Positions 34,361 to 43,098 are shown, counted from the stretch's first letter. The stretch: 64,000 nt of DNA from Streptomyces griseoluteus (GCA_000717735.1 JOBE01000010.1:62001-126000), one strand, 5' to 3'. The notes: generated by a model not told the origin, from the sequence alone. Made by a program: numbers and translations.

Positions 34361-37300
34361 TCAGGCCGGCCGTCCGCGCGCCCCGGAACCGGTCGGCCCC
34401 TGTTCGTCCGCCCGCTCCGCCGACAGGGCGCAGAGCGCCGAGCGGTCCACACAGCCGGTCTTGGTCATCAGGCTCGCCATGTGCTTCTCCACCGTGCGGG
34501 GCGAGATGCAGAGGCGCTGGGCGATCTGCTGGTTGCCGGGCCGTTCGCCGAGCAGCGCGAACACTTCGTACTCGCGCGGGGTGACACCCGCCGCACGCAG
34601 CTCCGCTGGGATCCGCTCCCGGCCGCCCCGGCGCTGCCGCACGCTGATCCCCGCCCGCCGCAGAACGGCCCGGCAGGCCCCGGCCACCGGCGCCACGCCC
34701 GCCTCGTGGAAGTACTCCTCCGCCGTGCGCAGCCAGGCGACCGGCTCGCCCCAGGAATCGGCGAGCGCCGCCTCGGCGACCAGGCGCAGGGCGAGGTGCC
34801 AGGCCTGCGGGAACACCGTCGCGGCGCGGCCGGCCTCCTCCACGGCACGCAGCGCGCCGTCGGGGTCGCCGTCCCGGCCGCGCAGGACCGCGTCGGCCAT
34901 GCCGAGGAACATCCGGTTCCAGGCGAGCTGCCCGCCGGGCGAGGTCAGCGCTGCCTCGTATGCCCCCCGGCCGCCATCACCCCCGGCACCACCACCGTCG
35001 AGGATCCGCAGCAGGGGGCGGAGCCCGTACCGGCCGCTGAGGTAGAAGAAGCTCGGGTGCTCCCGCTCCCAGGCGGCGGCCGCGTCGAGCTCGGCCGTCG
35101 CCCGCTTCCGGTCCTCCGCCATCAGCGCGCCGACGGCCTGGCACAGTCCACGCTGCAGCGGAACCAGCATGGACTCCTCGCCGCCCGCCCGCCGGAACCG
35201 GACCAGGGCCCGTTCCTGCTCGCGTGCCCGCCCCTGGTGCGCGGCGAGCATCGCGTCGACGAGGAGCAGATAGCGGTGCGCCGACAGGTTCTGGAGACGG
35301 GCGCTGGCCTCCACCGACCGCTCGACGATCTCCCCGGCCCTGTCCCATCGTCCGGCCAGCACGCTCTGCATGGCGAGCGACCCGTCGACGGTCTGGAGCA
35401 GGGCCAGGGAGCCGAGTTCGTGTGCCGCCGCGCGGGCGGTCTCCAGCTGGGTCGCCTCTCCGGTCCGCATGAACGCGTTGGTGCCGAGCCGTACCAGCGC
35501 CTCGGCCCGGCACACCGCGAGCCGGTGCTTCTCGGCGACCTCCAGCATCCGCACCAGGCAGGCGTCGGCCTCGTCGAACCCGCGCTCCCGCGACAGCAGC
35601 GCGAGCAACTGCCAGGCCCGGCAGGCCACCACGGGCCGGCCGCGCTGCTCCGCGGTGAGCGCGGCGCGCCTGGCGGAACGTTCCGCCAGATCAAGCCGCT
35701 CGCGACCACCCCACCCTCCCCCACCCTGCGCGTCGCCCCGGCCGCCCCGCTCCGGCAGCAGCGCGAGATGGCCCTCGACCACGACGAGCGCCGCCTCCTG
35801 CTCCGGGTGCGGCGCGCCCCCGAACAGGACGCGGGCCGCCCGGATCCGGCGGCGCGCCTCCTCCTGCCGCTCCGCCATGGCCGCCACCCACGCGACCTGT
35901 GTGTGCGCCTGGGCCCTGTCCTCCGCCAGACGCGACCCGGTGGCCACCGGCGGAAGATCGTCGAGCAGCGCCGACGCCTCGTCGAGGCGCCCGGACTCGG
36001 CCTGCGCGATGGCCAGTTGTACGGTGACCTCGTCCCGCTCCTCGTCGGCCGCGAGCCCTCGGGCCCGCTCCAGCAGCACGGCGGCCGAACCCGACGCTCC
36101 GGCGTCCAGCATCTGCCGCCCGACCTGGGCGAACTGCCGGGAGGCCGTGGCCTTGTCGCCCGCCGCCAGCCACAGGGTCGCGACCAACTGCCGCTCCTCG
36201 CCGGACAGCGGGCCGACGGACTCCTCGATGGCCGAGGCCGCCCGCCTGGCCAGCGCGGCCTGCTCGGCGGGCGGCAGCGAGGCCCTGAGCGCGTCCGCGG
36301 TCAGGACGTGACGGAAGGTGTAGTCGTCGTGGGCGGCCCCGTCCGGGGCGATGATCCCCGCCTCCGAGGCCGAGCGGAGGTGGGCGAACAGCGCCCGGTC
36401 GTCGAGCCCGGTCACCGCCCTGAGCACCCCTACGGAGAACCGGCCGCCGAGGGTCGCCGCGATGAGCAGCAGGTCGCGCACCGGTTCGTCGAGCCGGTCG
36501 AGCCGGCGCGCCCAGCTGCGCACCGCCCCTGTGGGCACCGTCGCCTCGCCCTGGTCCGCCAGCTGCCAGCGGCCGTCGGTCCTGCTCAGGCGTCCCGTGT
36601 CCAGCAGGTCGGCCAGGAGCACCTCCAGGAGGTACGGGTTCCCGCCCGCCCGCTCCGCGAGGGTGCGGTACGCGGCCGGGGGAACCTGCCCCGGTCCCGC
36701 GTCCAGACACGCGTCCACCATGTCCCGTACGGCCGCGTCGTCCAGCGGCCCCAACTCCCGCAGCTCGGCGGTGTTGCGCAGCTCCGCGGCGAGCGCGAGG
36801 TCCAGCGCGGGGCCGGGGTCGGGCCGGAGCGTGCCGACCAGCAGGACCGGGAGGTCCGCCACATTGTCGGCGACGTACTCGACGACCGCGATCGTCTCGG
36901 TGTCGGAGTCGTGGAGGTCCTCCAGGAGGACCGCGCAGCCCCGCTCGCGGCCGAGCACCGCGAGCAGTCTCAGTAACGCCTCGGCCATCTCGACAAGGGA
37001 GATCGCGTACCCGGGCGCCGCGGCACCGGACCGCCACTCCGGTATGAGAGCGGCCAACGCGGGCCGGTAGGGCAGGAGTTCGGGGTCGTCCGGGGCGCCT
37101 GCGGCCCGGAACCGGGAGGACAGCGCCTCGATCAGCGGCCGGAAGGGCACGACGAGCCCGGTGGACGTGGCGCGGCCACGCAGTACCGGCATGTCCAGGT
37201 CGTACGCGCGAAGGGCGCACTCACCGGCCAGCCGGGACTTGCCGATCCCCGCCTCGCCGACGAGGAACACGGCCCGTCCGGCACCCCTCCTGACGCTCCC

Positions 37301-37366
37301 CAGGGCATCGCCCAACAGCCCGATCTCGGCTTTCCGCCCCACGATGACCGACGACGTCGCGCGCAT
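34361..37366 (-). CDS. LuxR-family regulator with AAA ATPase domain (LAL type), contains TTA codon
   Basis: Large ATP-binding LuxR-type regulator of 1001 aa. The N-terminal AAA-16 ATPase has Walker A GEAGIGKSR (~36-44) and a Walker-B-like strand GCAVLLEDLHDSDTE. A long TPR-like helical middle leads to a C-terminal LuxR helix-turn-helix (~925-985: GVTPREYEVFALLGERPGNQ; SPRTVEKHMASLMTKTG). Codon 131 is TTA (36976-36974 on the minus strand), the only in-frame TTA I found in the window, so translation should depend on the bldA tRNA and be developmentally delayed. It lies directly downstream of the precursor gene and its terminator. Probable pathway regulator of the lanthipeptide locus. Confidence 0.9.
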   Translation of the reverse strand: MRATSSVIVGRKAEIGLLGDALGSVRRGAGRAVFLVGEAGIGKSRLAGECALRAYDLDMPVLRGRATSTGLVVPFRPLIEALSSRFRAAGAPDDPELLPYRPALAALIPEWRSGAAAPGYAISLVEMAEALLRLLAVLGRERGCAVLLEDLHDSDTETIAVVEYVADNVADLPVLLVGTLRPDPGPALDLALAAELRNTAELRELGPLDDAAVRDMVDACLDAGPGQVPPAAYRTLAERAGGNPYLLEVLLADLLDTGRLSRTDGRWQLADQGEATVPTGAVRSWARRLDRLDEPVRDLLLIAATLGGRFSVGVLRAVTGLDDRALFAHLRSASEAGIIAPDGAAHDDYTFRHVLTADALRASLPPAEQAALARRAASAIEESVGPLSGEERQLVATLWLAAGDKATASRQFAQVGRQMLDAGASGSAAVLLERARGLAADEERDEVTVQLAIAQAESGRLDEASALLDDLPPVATGSRLAEDRAQAHTQVAWVAAMAERQEEARRRIRAARVLFGGAPHPEQEAALVVVEGHLALLPERGGRGDAQGGGGWGGRERLDLAERSARRAALTAEQRGRPVVACRAWQLLALLSRERGFDEADACLVRMLEVAEKHRLAVCRAEALVRLGTNAFMRTGEATQLETARAAAHELGSLALLQTVDGSLAMQSVLAGRWDRAGEIVERSVEASARLQNLSAHRYLLLVDAMLAAHQGRAREQERALVRFRRAGGEESMLVPLQRGLCQAVGALMAEDRKRATAELDAAAAWEREHPSFFYLSGRYGLRPLLRILDGGGAGGDGGRGAYEAALTSPGGQLAWNRMFLGMADAVLRGRDGDPDGALRAVEEAGRAATVFPQAWHLALRLVAEAALADSWGEPVAWLRTAEEYFHEAGVAPVAGACRAVLRRAGISVRQRRGGRERIPAELRAAGVTPREYEVFALLGERPGNQQIAQRLCISPRTVEKHMASLMTKTGCVDRSALCALSAERADEQGPTGSGARGRPA

Positions 37367-37411
37367 GGCCGCAGGCTACTTGCTCCCCTCCGCTCACGGC
37401 AGGGGGCATGG

Positions 37412-37443
37412 GGAGGGGCCGGGGGATCCCCCCCGGCCCCTCC
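37412..37443 (-). terminator. Strong hairpin terminator after the lanthipeptide precursor gene
   Basis: Perfect 14-bp stem: GGAGGGGCCGGGGG (37412-37425), 4-nt loop, complementary arm 37430-37443. It begins 10 bp past the precursor stop and separates that gene from the regulator gene at 37366. High stem stability may also protect the short mRNA. Confidence 0.8.
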
Positions 37444-37453
37444 ACCGCCATGC

Positions 37454-37657
37454 CTAGAGGGACAGCGGGACGGTGCAGGTGGTGTACGGCGTGTCCAGGG
37501 AGGCGGCGGCGCCGAGGCCCCCCGTGCCGAGCAGCCTGCTGCGCAGCCCCAACGCCCCGCCCGCTCCGAACGTCACTTCGCCCACCGGGTGGTCCTGGGC
37601 CGCGGTCTCCGCGCCGGTCCCGCCGTCGACGTACGTCACCGAGTCACTGATCTGCAT
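37454..37657 (-). CDS. Class II lanthipeptide precursor candidate (single Cys)
   Basis: Peptide of 67 aa. The leader part (MQISDSVTYVDGG ... DHPVGEVTFGAGGALG) contains two Gly-Gly sites, and the C-terminus is SLDTPYTTCTVPLSL. The probable core has several Thr/Ser but only one Cys, allowing at most one (methyl)lanthionine ring plus dehydrated residues. TGAGGA lies before the ATG at 37657 and a strong terminator follows. It is on the same strand as lanM, 410 bp downstream of it, with a MITE-like element between. It may belong to the small class II family first noted beside the S. coelicolor LanM SCO0269 (from memory, uncertain). No LanT or leader protease is adjacent. Confidence 0.72.
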   Translation of the reverse strand: MQISDSVTYVDGGTGAETAAQDHPVGEVTFGAGGALGLRSRLLGTGGLGAAASLDTPYTTCTVPLSL

Positions 37658-37873
37658 GGGTCCTCACTCGTCCTTGGTCCGCAGGAGTGGTGGTCTCGTG
37701 CTGGTGTGTGCGGTGGTGCGATGAGCTGGTGGTGCCGTGTGCCGGTGGTGCTGGTGGTGCGGTGTGCCGGTCGTGCGGTCGGAGTGGTCTGTGGGGTCGT
37801 ACGGTCGGTGGTCAGGGCGCCGTGCCCACGGCAGAGCACGGCAGGCCGGAGCAGGTCGCGGCAGGGCACGGCG
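37658..37873 (-). other. CA-rich leader region upstream of the lanthipeptide precursor
   Basis: On the minus (coding) strand this 216-bp stretch is rich in short C/A repeats such as CACCACCAG and CACCACCGG. No ORF or standard promoter was identified. It probably contains the precursor's own promoter and an unstructured 5' leader. Confidence 0.4.
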
Positions 37874-38071
37874 CTGGGGTCTTTCGTTTGGATCAGGCCG
37901 GATCAGGGAGCGGGGTCCGGTGCATGGGGTCTCCCCAGGCCCGCAGGGCCTGGGGGACGCCTCGCAAGGCGGAGGAGGGCGCCACGGCGGAGCCATGGCG
38001 ACCGACGACAACGCGGCGAGGTGCGGTGCCGGACCCCGCGAGCCCGGCATGATCCAAACGAGAGGCCCTAG
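37874..38071. mobile_element. MITE-like element with terminal inverted repeats
   Basis: About 198 bp with no coding capacity. The terminal inverted repeats are 22 bp with 19 matches; the inner 11 bp, CGTTTGGATCA at 37885-37895 and its complement at 38050-38060, are perfect. Further inside both ends carry GGGGTCCGG-type sequence, and the centre holds a hairpin (CCCCAGGCCC, GCA loop, GGGCCTGGGG). I recall very similar sequences scattered between genes in many Streptomyces, so it is likely a non-autonomous element or dispersed repeat. The lanM stop codon (38068-38070) falls inside the right terminal repeat. Confidence 0.65.
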
Positions 38072-41000
38072 GGGCCCTCCCTCGCGACGGCCCCCGAGCC
38101 GGACGTCCGCAGGAGGAGCAGGGACGGCACCCGGTCCGGGAAGCCCGCCCGGAGGAGTCCGTATCCGATCCCCGAGAGGCCGGTCAGCAGCCCTGGGTGG
38201 GCGACCCCGTCCGGGGCGCCGCTCAAGGCACCGGTCTCCTCGACGGAGGCGAGCAGCGCTCCGGCCCGCCGGACCCAGTGCGGACGCGCTTCCGGGAGGG
38301 CGCTGTGGCCCAGGAGTTCGCACAGTCCGGCCTCGCCGTGGCAGAGGCTGTCGTCGGGCGCCGGCCGGTCCCGGCCCAGCTCCTCGACGGCGGCGCGGGA
38401 CCAGGCCGCGAGGAAGGGTTCGTCGAGGGCACCCGGCGCGTCGAGCACCGCGAGTGCGATGCCGGCGCGTCCACGGCACCAGGCGGACGCCCGCGCTTCC
38501 TCCGCGGTTCCATCGGCCGGCGAGCGGGCGGGGACTCCCCCGTGGCCCCCGCCCGGCTCACCGCCGACGGCCGCCCGGAGCGCGGCGAGTCCCGCGGCCC
38601 GGATCCTCTGAGCGGCGGCACCGTCCCCACCGTCGTCGGCCGCTTCCGCCGCGGCGAATCGCAGCAGGGCCCAGCCGATCCCGGCGGCGCCCGTCGCGAA
38701 GCCCCGCCCGGCGGCCGTGGGATCGGCGGCGGCCAGCCGGTCCGCGCAGGCCCGCGCGTCCCGCCGGATCTCCCGAGCCGCATCACCGGAACCGGAGCCG
38801 GAGCCCGGACTGGAGCCGGAGCCCCCACCGCCCTCCCACGCCGCGAGGAGCGCCGTAAGCCCCCCGGCGACGCCCGCCCCCACCCCGTACTCCCGCTCGG
38901 ACAGCGCCGCCGGGCCGACGACCCGCAGCGTGGCGGACGCCCATGCGGCGACCTCCGGGTCGTCGAGGAGTCGTCCCGTCTCGGCGAGCGCGTACGCGAT
39001 GCCGCCGAGGCCCGAGAAGGCCCCCGAACCCACCGCCGCGAGGTCCCCGGGCCGCGCGGCGAGCGCGTCGAGCAGCCGGGGCACGGGCGCGAGGGCCGTG
39101 CGGGCGGCGTCCGCGTAGTGCGCGACCCCGGTGAGCGCCGCCAGCTGGGCGAGGAAGAGGGCGGGTCCCGTGTAGCCGCCGGCCAGGTCGGCCGGCATCG
39201 GGCCGATCCGCCAGTACCTGTCGTCGAGGAGTTCCAGGCCGATCCAGTTGCCGCGCGAGCCGTCGCGGTACGCGAGGGAGACCAACTGGTCGCCGACGGA
39301 CCGGGCCGCCGAGAGGAGCCGCTCAGGTTCGGGGGCGCGGTCCGCCGTGCGGGTGCGGCGGCCCTCGGCGGGCCGGTGGGCCGGCGCGCGGGAGGCCGTC
39401 GCCATCGCGGCCCGCACGATCCATTCCTGGTCCTGCCGGTCGACGGTGTCCAGGGCGGCGAGTTTCGCGGCGACGCGGGTGATTCCCGGTGCTTCCACGC
39501 GGCCCGCCGGCGGCCGCCGCGGCGCGCCCCACAGGCGGTCGCCGCCGGGCCGGGCGGCGAAAAAGGGCACGTCTCCTGCCCAGAGTTGGGTGATCTCCTC
39601 GGCGACGAGTCCGGGTTCGATGACCGGTCCGAAGACGTCGGTCCGCAAGGAATCCAGGACCCGCTGCCTGGCGTCCGCGTCCTTCAGCAGATCGGGGTGT
39701 GTCGACTCGTCGAGCAGCGTGCTGTAGATCCAGGTGGGGCGTACCACCACCCGTATCTCGTCCTCGGCGAACGCCGTCAGCGGGCCCGTCTCGTGGAGGA
39801 GTTCCTCCCTGGCCGCGCTGATCGCCGTGTATCCGGCGCGGAACCCGGCGCAGAGTGCCTCGACGTGGGCTCCGGGCTCGACGGGCCCGCCGCCCGCGAG
39901 GCGGGGCCGGTTGGCGGACTCGCCGAACCTGCCGGCCCGGCGCACCAGGCGCATCCGGTCGGTGCCGGGATCGGCCCAGTCCGCCCTGGCCACCGGCGAC
40001 AGCGCCTCGTGCCCGCCGCCGACGGCGGACACGTCCAGGGCGCTGTGGTCGCCGACGAGCAGCTGGGGCAGCAGCCCGACCCGGTACACCGAGTCGTGGA
40101 GGGCGCGGGCCGCCGGGTCCTGCGTGGCGGCGGCGCCCGCCACCGGCGGGTGGAACAGGGTCTCCACGTCGACGAGCACCGGATGGTCGCCGACGGCGAT
40201 CAGGTTCTCGTGATGCAGATCCGTCCCGTCGAGGAGGTGGAGGAGCGCGAGCAGGGCGCCCTGGCGCCGGTAGAACGTCTCGACCTGCTCGACGTCGGCG
40301 CACGGCCGCGCGGCGACGAACTCCACCCACCCGTAGCCGCCGCGGTCGAGCAGTCGCAGCGTGCGGAGGTCGACGGCGTCGGGCAGCCGGTTGAACCAGG
40401 CGACGAGGTCGTTGAAGTGGCGGTGTACGGCGAGGGGACGAGGTTTGTAGACCAGTCGGGCCCCGTCGGCGAAGCGCAGCAGCATCACGCTCCGGCCGCC
40501 CCGGTGTCCGTCGCCGGCCCCGGTCTCGACTCCCACGAGCGGCCCCGGGTCGCCGTCGGAGCCGTCCAGGAGGCCGGCGGTCAGGTCCGCGTGGTCGGCC
40601 GCGAGCCGTTCCAGTGCCTCCACGACCGCGTCCGCGGCGTCGAGCGCGGCCCGTCCCAGGATCCGCGCGAGGACCGGCCGTCCGGCCAGCAGGGCCGCCA
40701 GGCCGCGCCGGGACGCCGTACGCCCGAGGAAGTCCCGGAACCGGGCCCGGGAGTCGTCCCCGTCCAGCCGCCCGGCGGTCCGCGCCTCGTGCAGTTCGAG
40801 GATCAGCGTGCGCGCCGCCGCCCGGGCGAGCCTGCCGCTGAGCTGCCGCTCCAGGTCCCCGCGTACGGCCGTCATGTCGACGAGCTTCCGGGCCCGCTCC
40901 GACACGCCCCGCTCGAGTCGCTCCCCCGCGCCGGCGGTGAACGGCCGCAGTACCCATGCGAAGCCGGTCAGGCCGGGATACTCCCCCTCGGGCGCCACGG

Positions 41001-41217
41001 CCTCCTCGGGAGCGGCGGCCACCATTTCCTCGGCCAGCGCGGCCCAGTCCGGCCGCTCTCCGTGCCCGGCCCCGCCGCCGGTCCCGTCCCCGGCTCCCCC
41101 CACGGGTCCGTCCGCGTCGCCGCCGTCGTGGCCACCGGAGACCTGTCCGGCCTCCCACCAGCGCTCGACCGCCGACAGCGAAGCCTCGGCCCACCCCTGC
41201 CCCGTCTCCGCCGCCAT
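38068..41217 (-). CDS. lanM: Class II lanthipeptide synthetase LanM
   Basis: Bifunctional enzyme of 1049 aa that phosphorylates and eliminates Ser/Thr in a precursor and then closes lanthionine rings. The N-terminal dehydratase domain (~90-640) has LVYKPRPLAVHRHFNDLVAW and GTDLHHENLI. The C-terminal LanC cyclase (~700-1049) has zinc ligands in WCRGRAG (~913) and LCHGEAG (~957), plus LTGLSGIGYGLLR. All expected motifs are present. Low-complexity Gly/Ser segments interrupt the N-terminus and LanC linker. ATG at 41217 follows GGGGAGGGA; long upstream in-frame sequence looks non-coding. The last codons run into a MITE-like repeat that supplies the TAG. Its substrate is probably the peptide at 37454-37657. 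Confidence 0.93.
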   Translation of the reverse strand: MAAETGQGWAEASLSAVERWWEAGQVSGGHDGGDADGPVGGAGDGTGGGAGHGERPDWAALAEEMVAAAPEEAVAPEGEYPGLTGFAWVLRPFTAGAGERLERGVSERARKLVDMTAVRGDLERQLSGRLARAAARTLILELHEARTAGRLDGDDSRARFRDFLGRTASRRGLAALLAGRPVLARILGRAALDAADAVVEALERLAADHADLTAGLLDGSDGDPGPLVGVETGAGDGHRGGRSVMLLRFADGARLVYKPRPLAVHRHFNDLVAWFNRLPDAVDLRTLRLLDRGGYGWVEFVAARPCADVEQVETFYRRQGALLALLHLLDGTDLHHENLIAVGDHPVLVDVETLFHPPVAGAAATQDPAARALHDSVYRVGLLPQLLVGDHSALDVSAVGGGHEALSPVARADWADPGTDRMRLVRRAGRFGESANRPRLAGGGPVEPGAHVEALCAGFRAGYTAISAAREELLHETGPLTAFAEDEIRVVVRPTWIYSTLLDESTHPDLLKDADARQRVLDSLRTDVFGPVIEPGLVAEEITQLWAGDVPFFAARPGGDRLWGAPRRPPAGRVEAPGITRVAAKLAALDTVDRQDQEWIVRAAMATASRAPAHRPAEGRRTRTADRAPEPERLLSAARSVGDQLVSLAYRDGSRGNWIGLELLDDRYWRIGPMPADLAGGYTGPALFLAQLAALTGVAHYADAARTALAPVPRLLDALAARPGDLAAVGSGAFSGLGGIAYALAETGRLLDDPEVAAWASATLRVVGPAALSEREYGVGAGVAGGLTALLAAWEGGGGSGSSPGSGSGSGDAAREIRRDARACADRLAAADPTAAGRGFATGAAGIGWALLRFAAAEAADDGGDGAAAQRIRAAGLAALRAAVGGEPGGGHGGVPARSPADGTAEEARASAWCRGRAGIALAVLDAPGALDEPFLAAWSRAAVEELGRDRPAPDDSLCHGEAGLCELLGHSALPEARPHWVRRAGALLASVEETGALSGAPDGVAHPGLLTGLSGIGYGLLRAGFPDRVPSLLLLRTSGSGAVAREGP

Positions 41218-41287
41218 CGTCCCTCCCCAGCCGTCCGGTGCACCTCTCGGTGCCTGACCCGATCCTGGTACGGACGGGGGCCCGGCG

Positions 41288-41310
41288 ACATGGGGAATGG
41301 ACCCCCATGT
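41288..41310 (-). promoter_or_regulatory. Inverted repeat upstream of lanM, related to SARP-gene repeats
   Basis: ACATGGGG (41288-41295) and CCCCATGT (41303-41310) flank a 7-nt centre, about 71-93 bp upstream of the lanM start. On the minus strand it contains ATGGGGGT, the same 8-mer repeated upstream of the SARP gene. Probable binding site of the cluster SARP or another shared regulator. Confidence 0.5.
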
Positions 41311-41381
41311 TCTCCACCTGTACGCGGACCGCACGGTGGGGCCCGAATGAGGCGCGAATGAGGCGCGGAGGAGGTCCGCGG

Positions 41382-42143
41382 TCAGGCCGGCCTGCGCGCC
41401 TCGATCAGGAAGCGCGCGGTGTGGGCGACGAACGGGCCGTCGGCCTCCAGCCGCCCGTGCAGTTCCCGCAGCCGGTCGCGGTACCGGTCGACGGTGAACC
41501 CGGGCACCATCCAGATCACTTTCCGCAGGAAGTAGATCACCGCGCCGATGTCGAGGAACTCCGTCCGCAGGGACTCCGAGCGCAGGTCCACGACCTCCAG
41601 TCCGGCCGCCTCCGCGTCCCGCCGGGCGTCGTCGGGGTGGCGTGCGCGGCGCACCTCCTCGGTCTGCGGGCCGAGGAAGTACTCGACCAGCTCGAAGACG
41701 CTGGACGGGCCGACCTGCTGGGAGAAGTACGTGCCTCCCGGCCGCAGCACCCGCGCGATCTCGTCCCACCAGACGGTCACCGGGTGCCGGCTGACCACGA
41801 GGTCGAACGCCTCGTCGGCGAACGGCAGCGGTGGCTCGTCCTCGTCCGCGACGACCACCACGCCGCGGGGGTGCAGCAGCCGGGTGGCCTTGGCCACGTT
41901 CGGCGGCCAGGACTCGGTGGCCGCCGCCAGGTCCGGCAGCCTCGGCACCCCGGCGAGCACCTCCCCGCCCCCGGTCTGGATGTCAAGGGCGGCCGTGGCC
42001 GCCGCCATCCGTTCGCCCATCATGCGCTGGTAACCCCATGACGGGCGCTGTTCGGTGGCCCGTCCCTGGAGCCAGGAGAAGTCCCAGCCCTCCATCGGGG
42101 CCGACTCCGCCTCCGTGACCAGATCCTCGAATGTTCGCTCCAT
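41382..42143 (-). CDS. Class I SAM-dependent methyltransferase
   Basis: Cytosolic protein of 253 aa with a Rossmann methyltransferase fold. The SAM motif region is LDIQTGGGEVLAGV (~50), then VVVVADEDEPPLPFADEAFD and RVLRPGGTYFSQQVGPSS (motif post I). It lies 164 bp from lanM on the same strand and is divergent from the thioesterase/NRPS operon, so it could belong to either locus or to neither. Substrate unknown. The ATG at 42143 has only a weak AAGG upstream. Confidence 0.85.
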   Translation of the reverse strand: MERTFEDLVTEAESAPMEGWDFSWLQGRATEQRPSWGYQRMMGERMAAATAALDIQTGGGEVLAGVPRLPDLAAATESWPPNVAKATRLLHPRGVVVVADEDEPPLPFADEAFDLVVSRHPVTVWWDEIARVLRPGGTYFSQQVGPSSVFELVEYFLGPQTEEVRRARHPDDARRDAEAAGLEVVDLRSESLRTEFLDIGAVIYFLRKVIWMVPGFTVDRYRDRLRELHGRLEADGPFVAHTARFLIEARRPA

Positions 42144-42251
42144 GCCTTGATCGTCTCAGCTCGGCCGACGGATCCGCGAAGACGTTTCCGACGGCCCGAA
42201 GATCACCGTTTCCTTCGTTCGGGGTGGTCGTTGCACCCAAAGATCCATTGG

Positions 42252-42268
42252 GGTGACGAAGAGTCACC
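42252..42268. promoter_or_regulatory. Inverted repeat in front of the thioesterase-NRPS operon
   Basis: GGTGAC-N5-GTCACC, a perfect 6-bp inverted repeat 25 bp upstream of the thioesterase start and 109 bp from the divergent methyltransferase start. A second imperfect pair (CACCC at 42234, GGGTG at 42251) overlaps it. Possible operator; no cognate regulator is identified. Confidence 0.35.
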
Positions 42269-42293
42269 GTCGAACCGAAAGAACGTGTCCCAC

Positions 42294-43046
42294 GTGAGTG
42301 TCACCTTCGAGGACCTGTGGTTTCCCCCCGACCGGCCCGTGGCGTCCCCCGTCGGCGCCCGGCTCTTCTGCGTCCCGCACGGCGGGGCGGACGGGTCGGT
42401 GTTCCGGCCGTGGCAGAGCGTGCTGGGGCCCGCGATCCAGGTCGTGCCCGTTCAGTTGCCGGGGCGTGGGGTCCGGATGGCGGAGCCTGCCGAGACGTCG
42501 GTCGTCCGGCTCGCCGAGCGCCTCGCCGGCCCGGTCGCCGACCGCGCCGCGGGACTCCCCTACGTGCTGTTCGGGCACAGCATGGGTGCCCTTGTCGCGT
42601 ACGAACTGGGTCTCGCCCTCCAGGACGGCCCCTGCCCGCCGGCGGCGGTGGTGGTCTCCGGCACCGTCCCGCCGCACGTACCGCGCGGCACGGCGGCGAT
42701 GCACCTGCTCCCTGACGAGGAGTTCCGCAGCCGTCTCGGCGTGCTCGGCGGGATTCCCCCGGAGCTGCTCGCCGAGGAGGAATGGCTCGAACTCTTCCTG
42801 CCGCTGCTGCGTGCCGACTTCGAGGCGGCCGAGACGTACCGGAGCGACAGGACGCTGTCGGGCGGTGTACGGCTGGCCGCCCTCGGCGGCGCCGACGACC
42901 CGGCGGCCCCGCCCGCCGAGGTGGAGCGCTGGCGCGAGCTCGGCACCGATGTGACGGTCCGCATCTTCCCCGGCGACCACTTCTTCCCCTTCTCGTCGAG
43001 CGACCGGGTCCTCGGTCTGGTGTCCGCGCTCTGCGGTCCTCGCTGA
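42294..43046 (+). CDS. Type II thioesterase (NRPS/PKS-associated)
   Basis: Alpha/beta-hydrolase thioesterase of 250 aa. N-terminal FCVPHGGADGSVFRPW and the nucleophile elbow GHSMG (Ser ~96) are typical of GrsT/RifR-type editing enzymes; the catalytic His is in FPGDHFFPF near the C-terminus. It normally hydrolyses stalled acyl chains from carrier domains. Here the downstream synthetase has no terminal thioesterase or reductase, so this protein may also release the product (inference). GTG at 42294 is chosen; GTG at 42285 is an in-frame alternative and neither has a strong Shine-Dalgarno sequence. First gene of the synthetase operon. Confidence 0.88.
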   Translation: MSVTFEDLWFPPDRPVASPVGARLFCVPHGGADGSVFRPWQSVLGPAIQVVPVQLPGRGVRMAEPAETSVVRLAERLAGPVADRAAGLPYVLFGHSMGALVAYELGLALQDGPCPPAAVVVSGTVPPHVPRGTAAMHLLPDEEFRSRLGVLGGIPPELLAEEEWLELFLPLLRADFEAAETYRSDRTLSGGVRLAALGGADDPAAPPAEVERWRELGTDVTVRIFPGDHFFPFSSSDRVLGLVSALCGPR

Positions 43047-43098
43047 TCCGTTCAGATCTTCCGTTTTCTGTTTCATGGCGAATCAAGGAAAGTCTTTC

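Noticed and set aside
37387..37405. Sequence shared with 55570-55590 (CCTCCGCTCACGGCAGGGG) as a mobile element
   Set aside because: Only 19 bp are shared, with no terminal repeats or common flanks; noted as a possible dispersed repeat only.
41218..41769. Long upstream extension of the lanM ORF
   Set aside because: The translated sequence is low-complexity and unlike LanM, runs across the methyltransferase gene and the promoter region, and a good ribosome-binding site precedes 41217.
42147..42293. N-terminal extension of the thioesterase ORF
   Set aside because: The extra 49 residues do not resemble thioesterases and cover the promoter and inverted repeat; the family domain starts right after GTG 42294.
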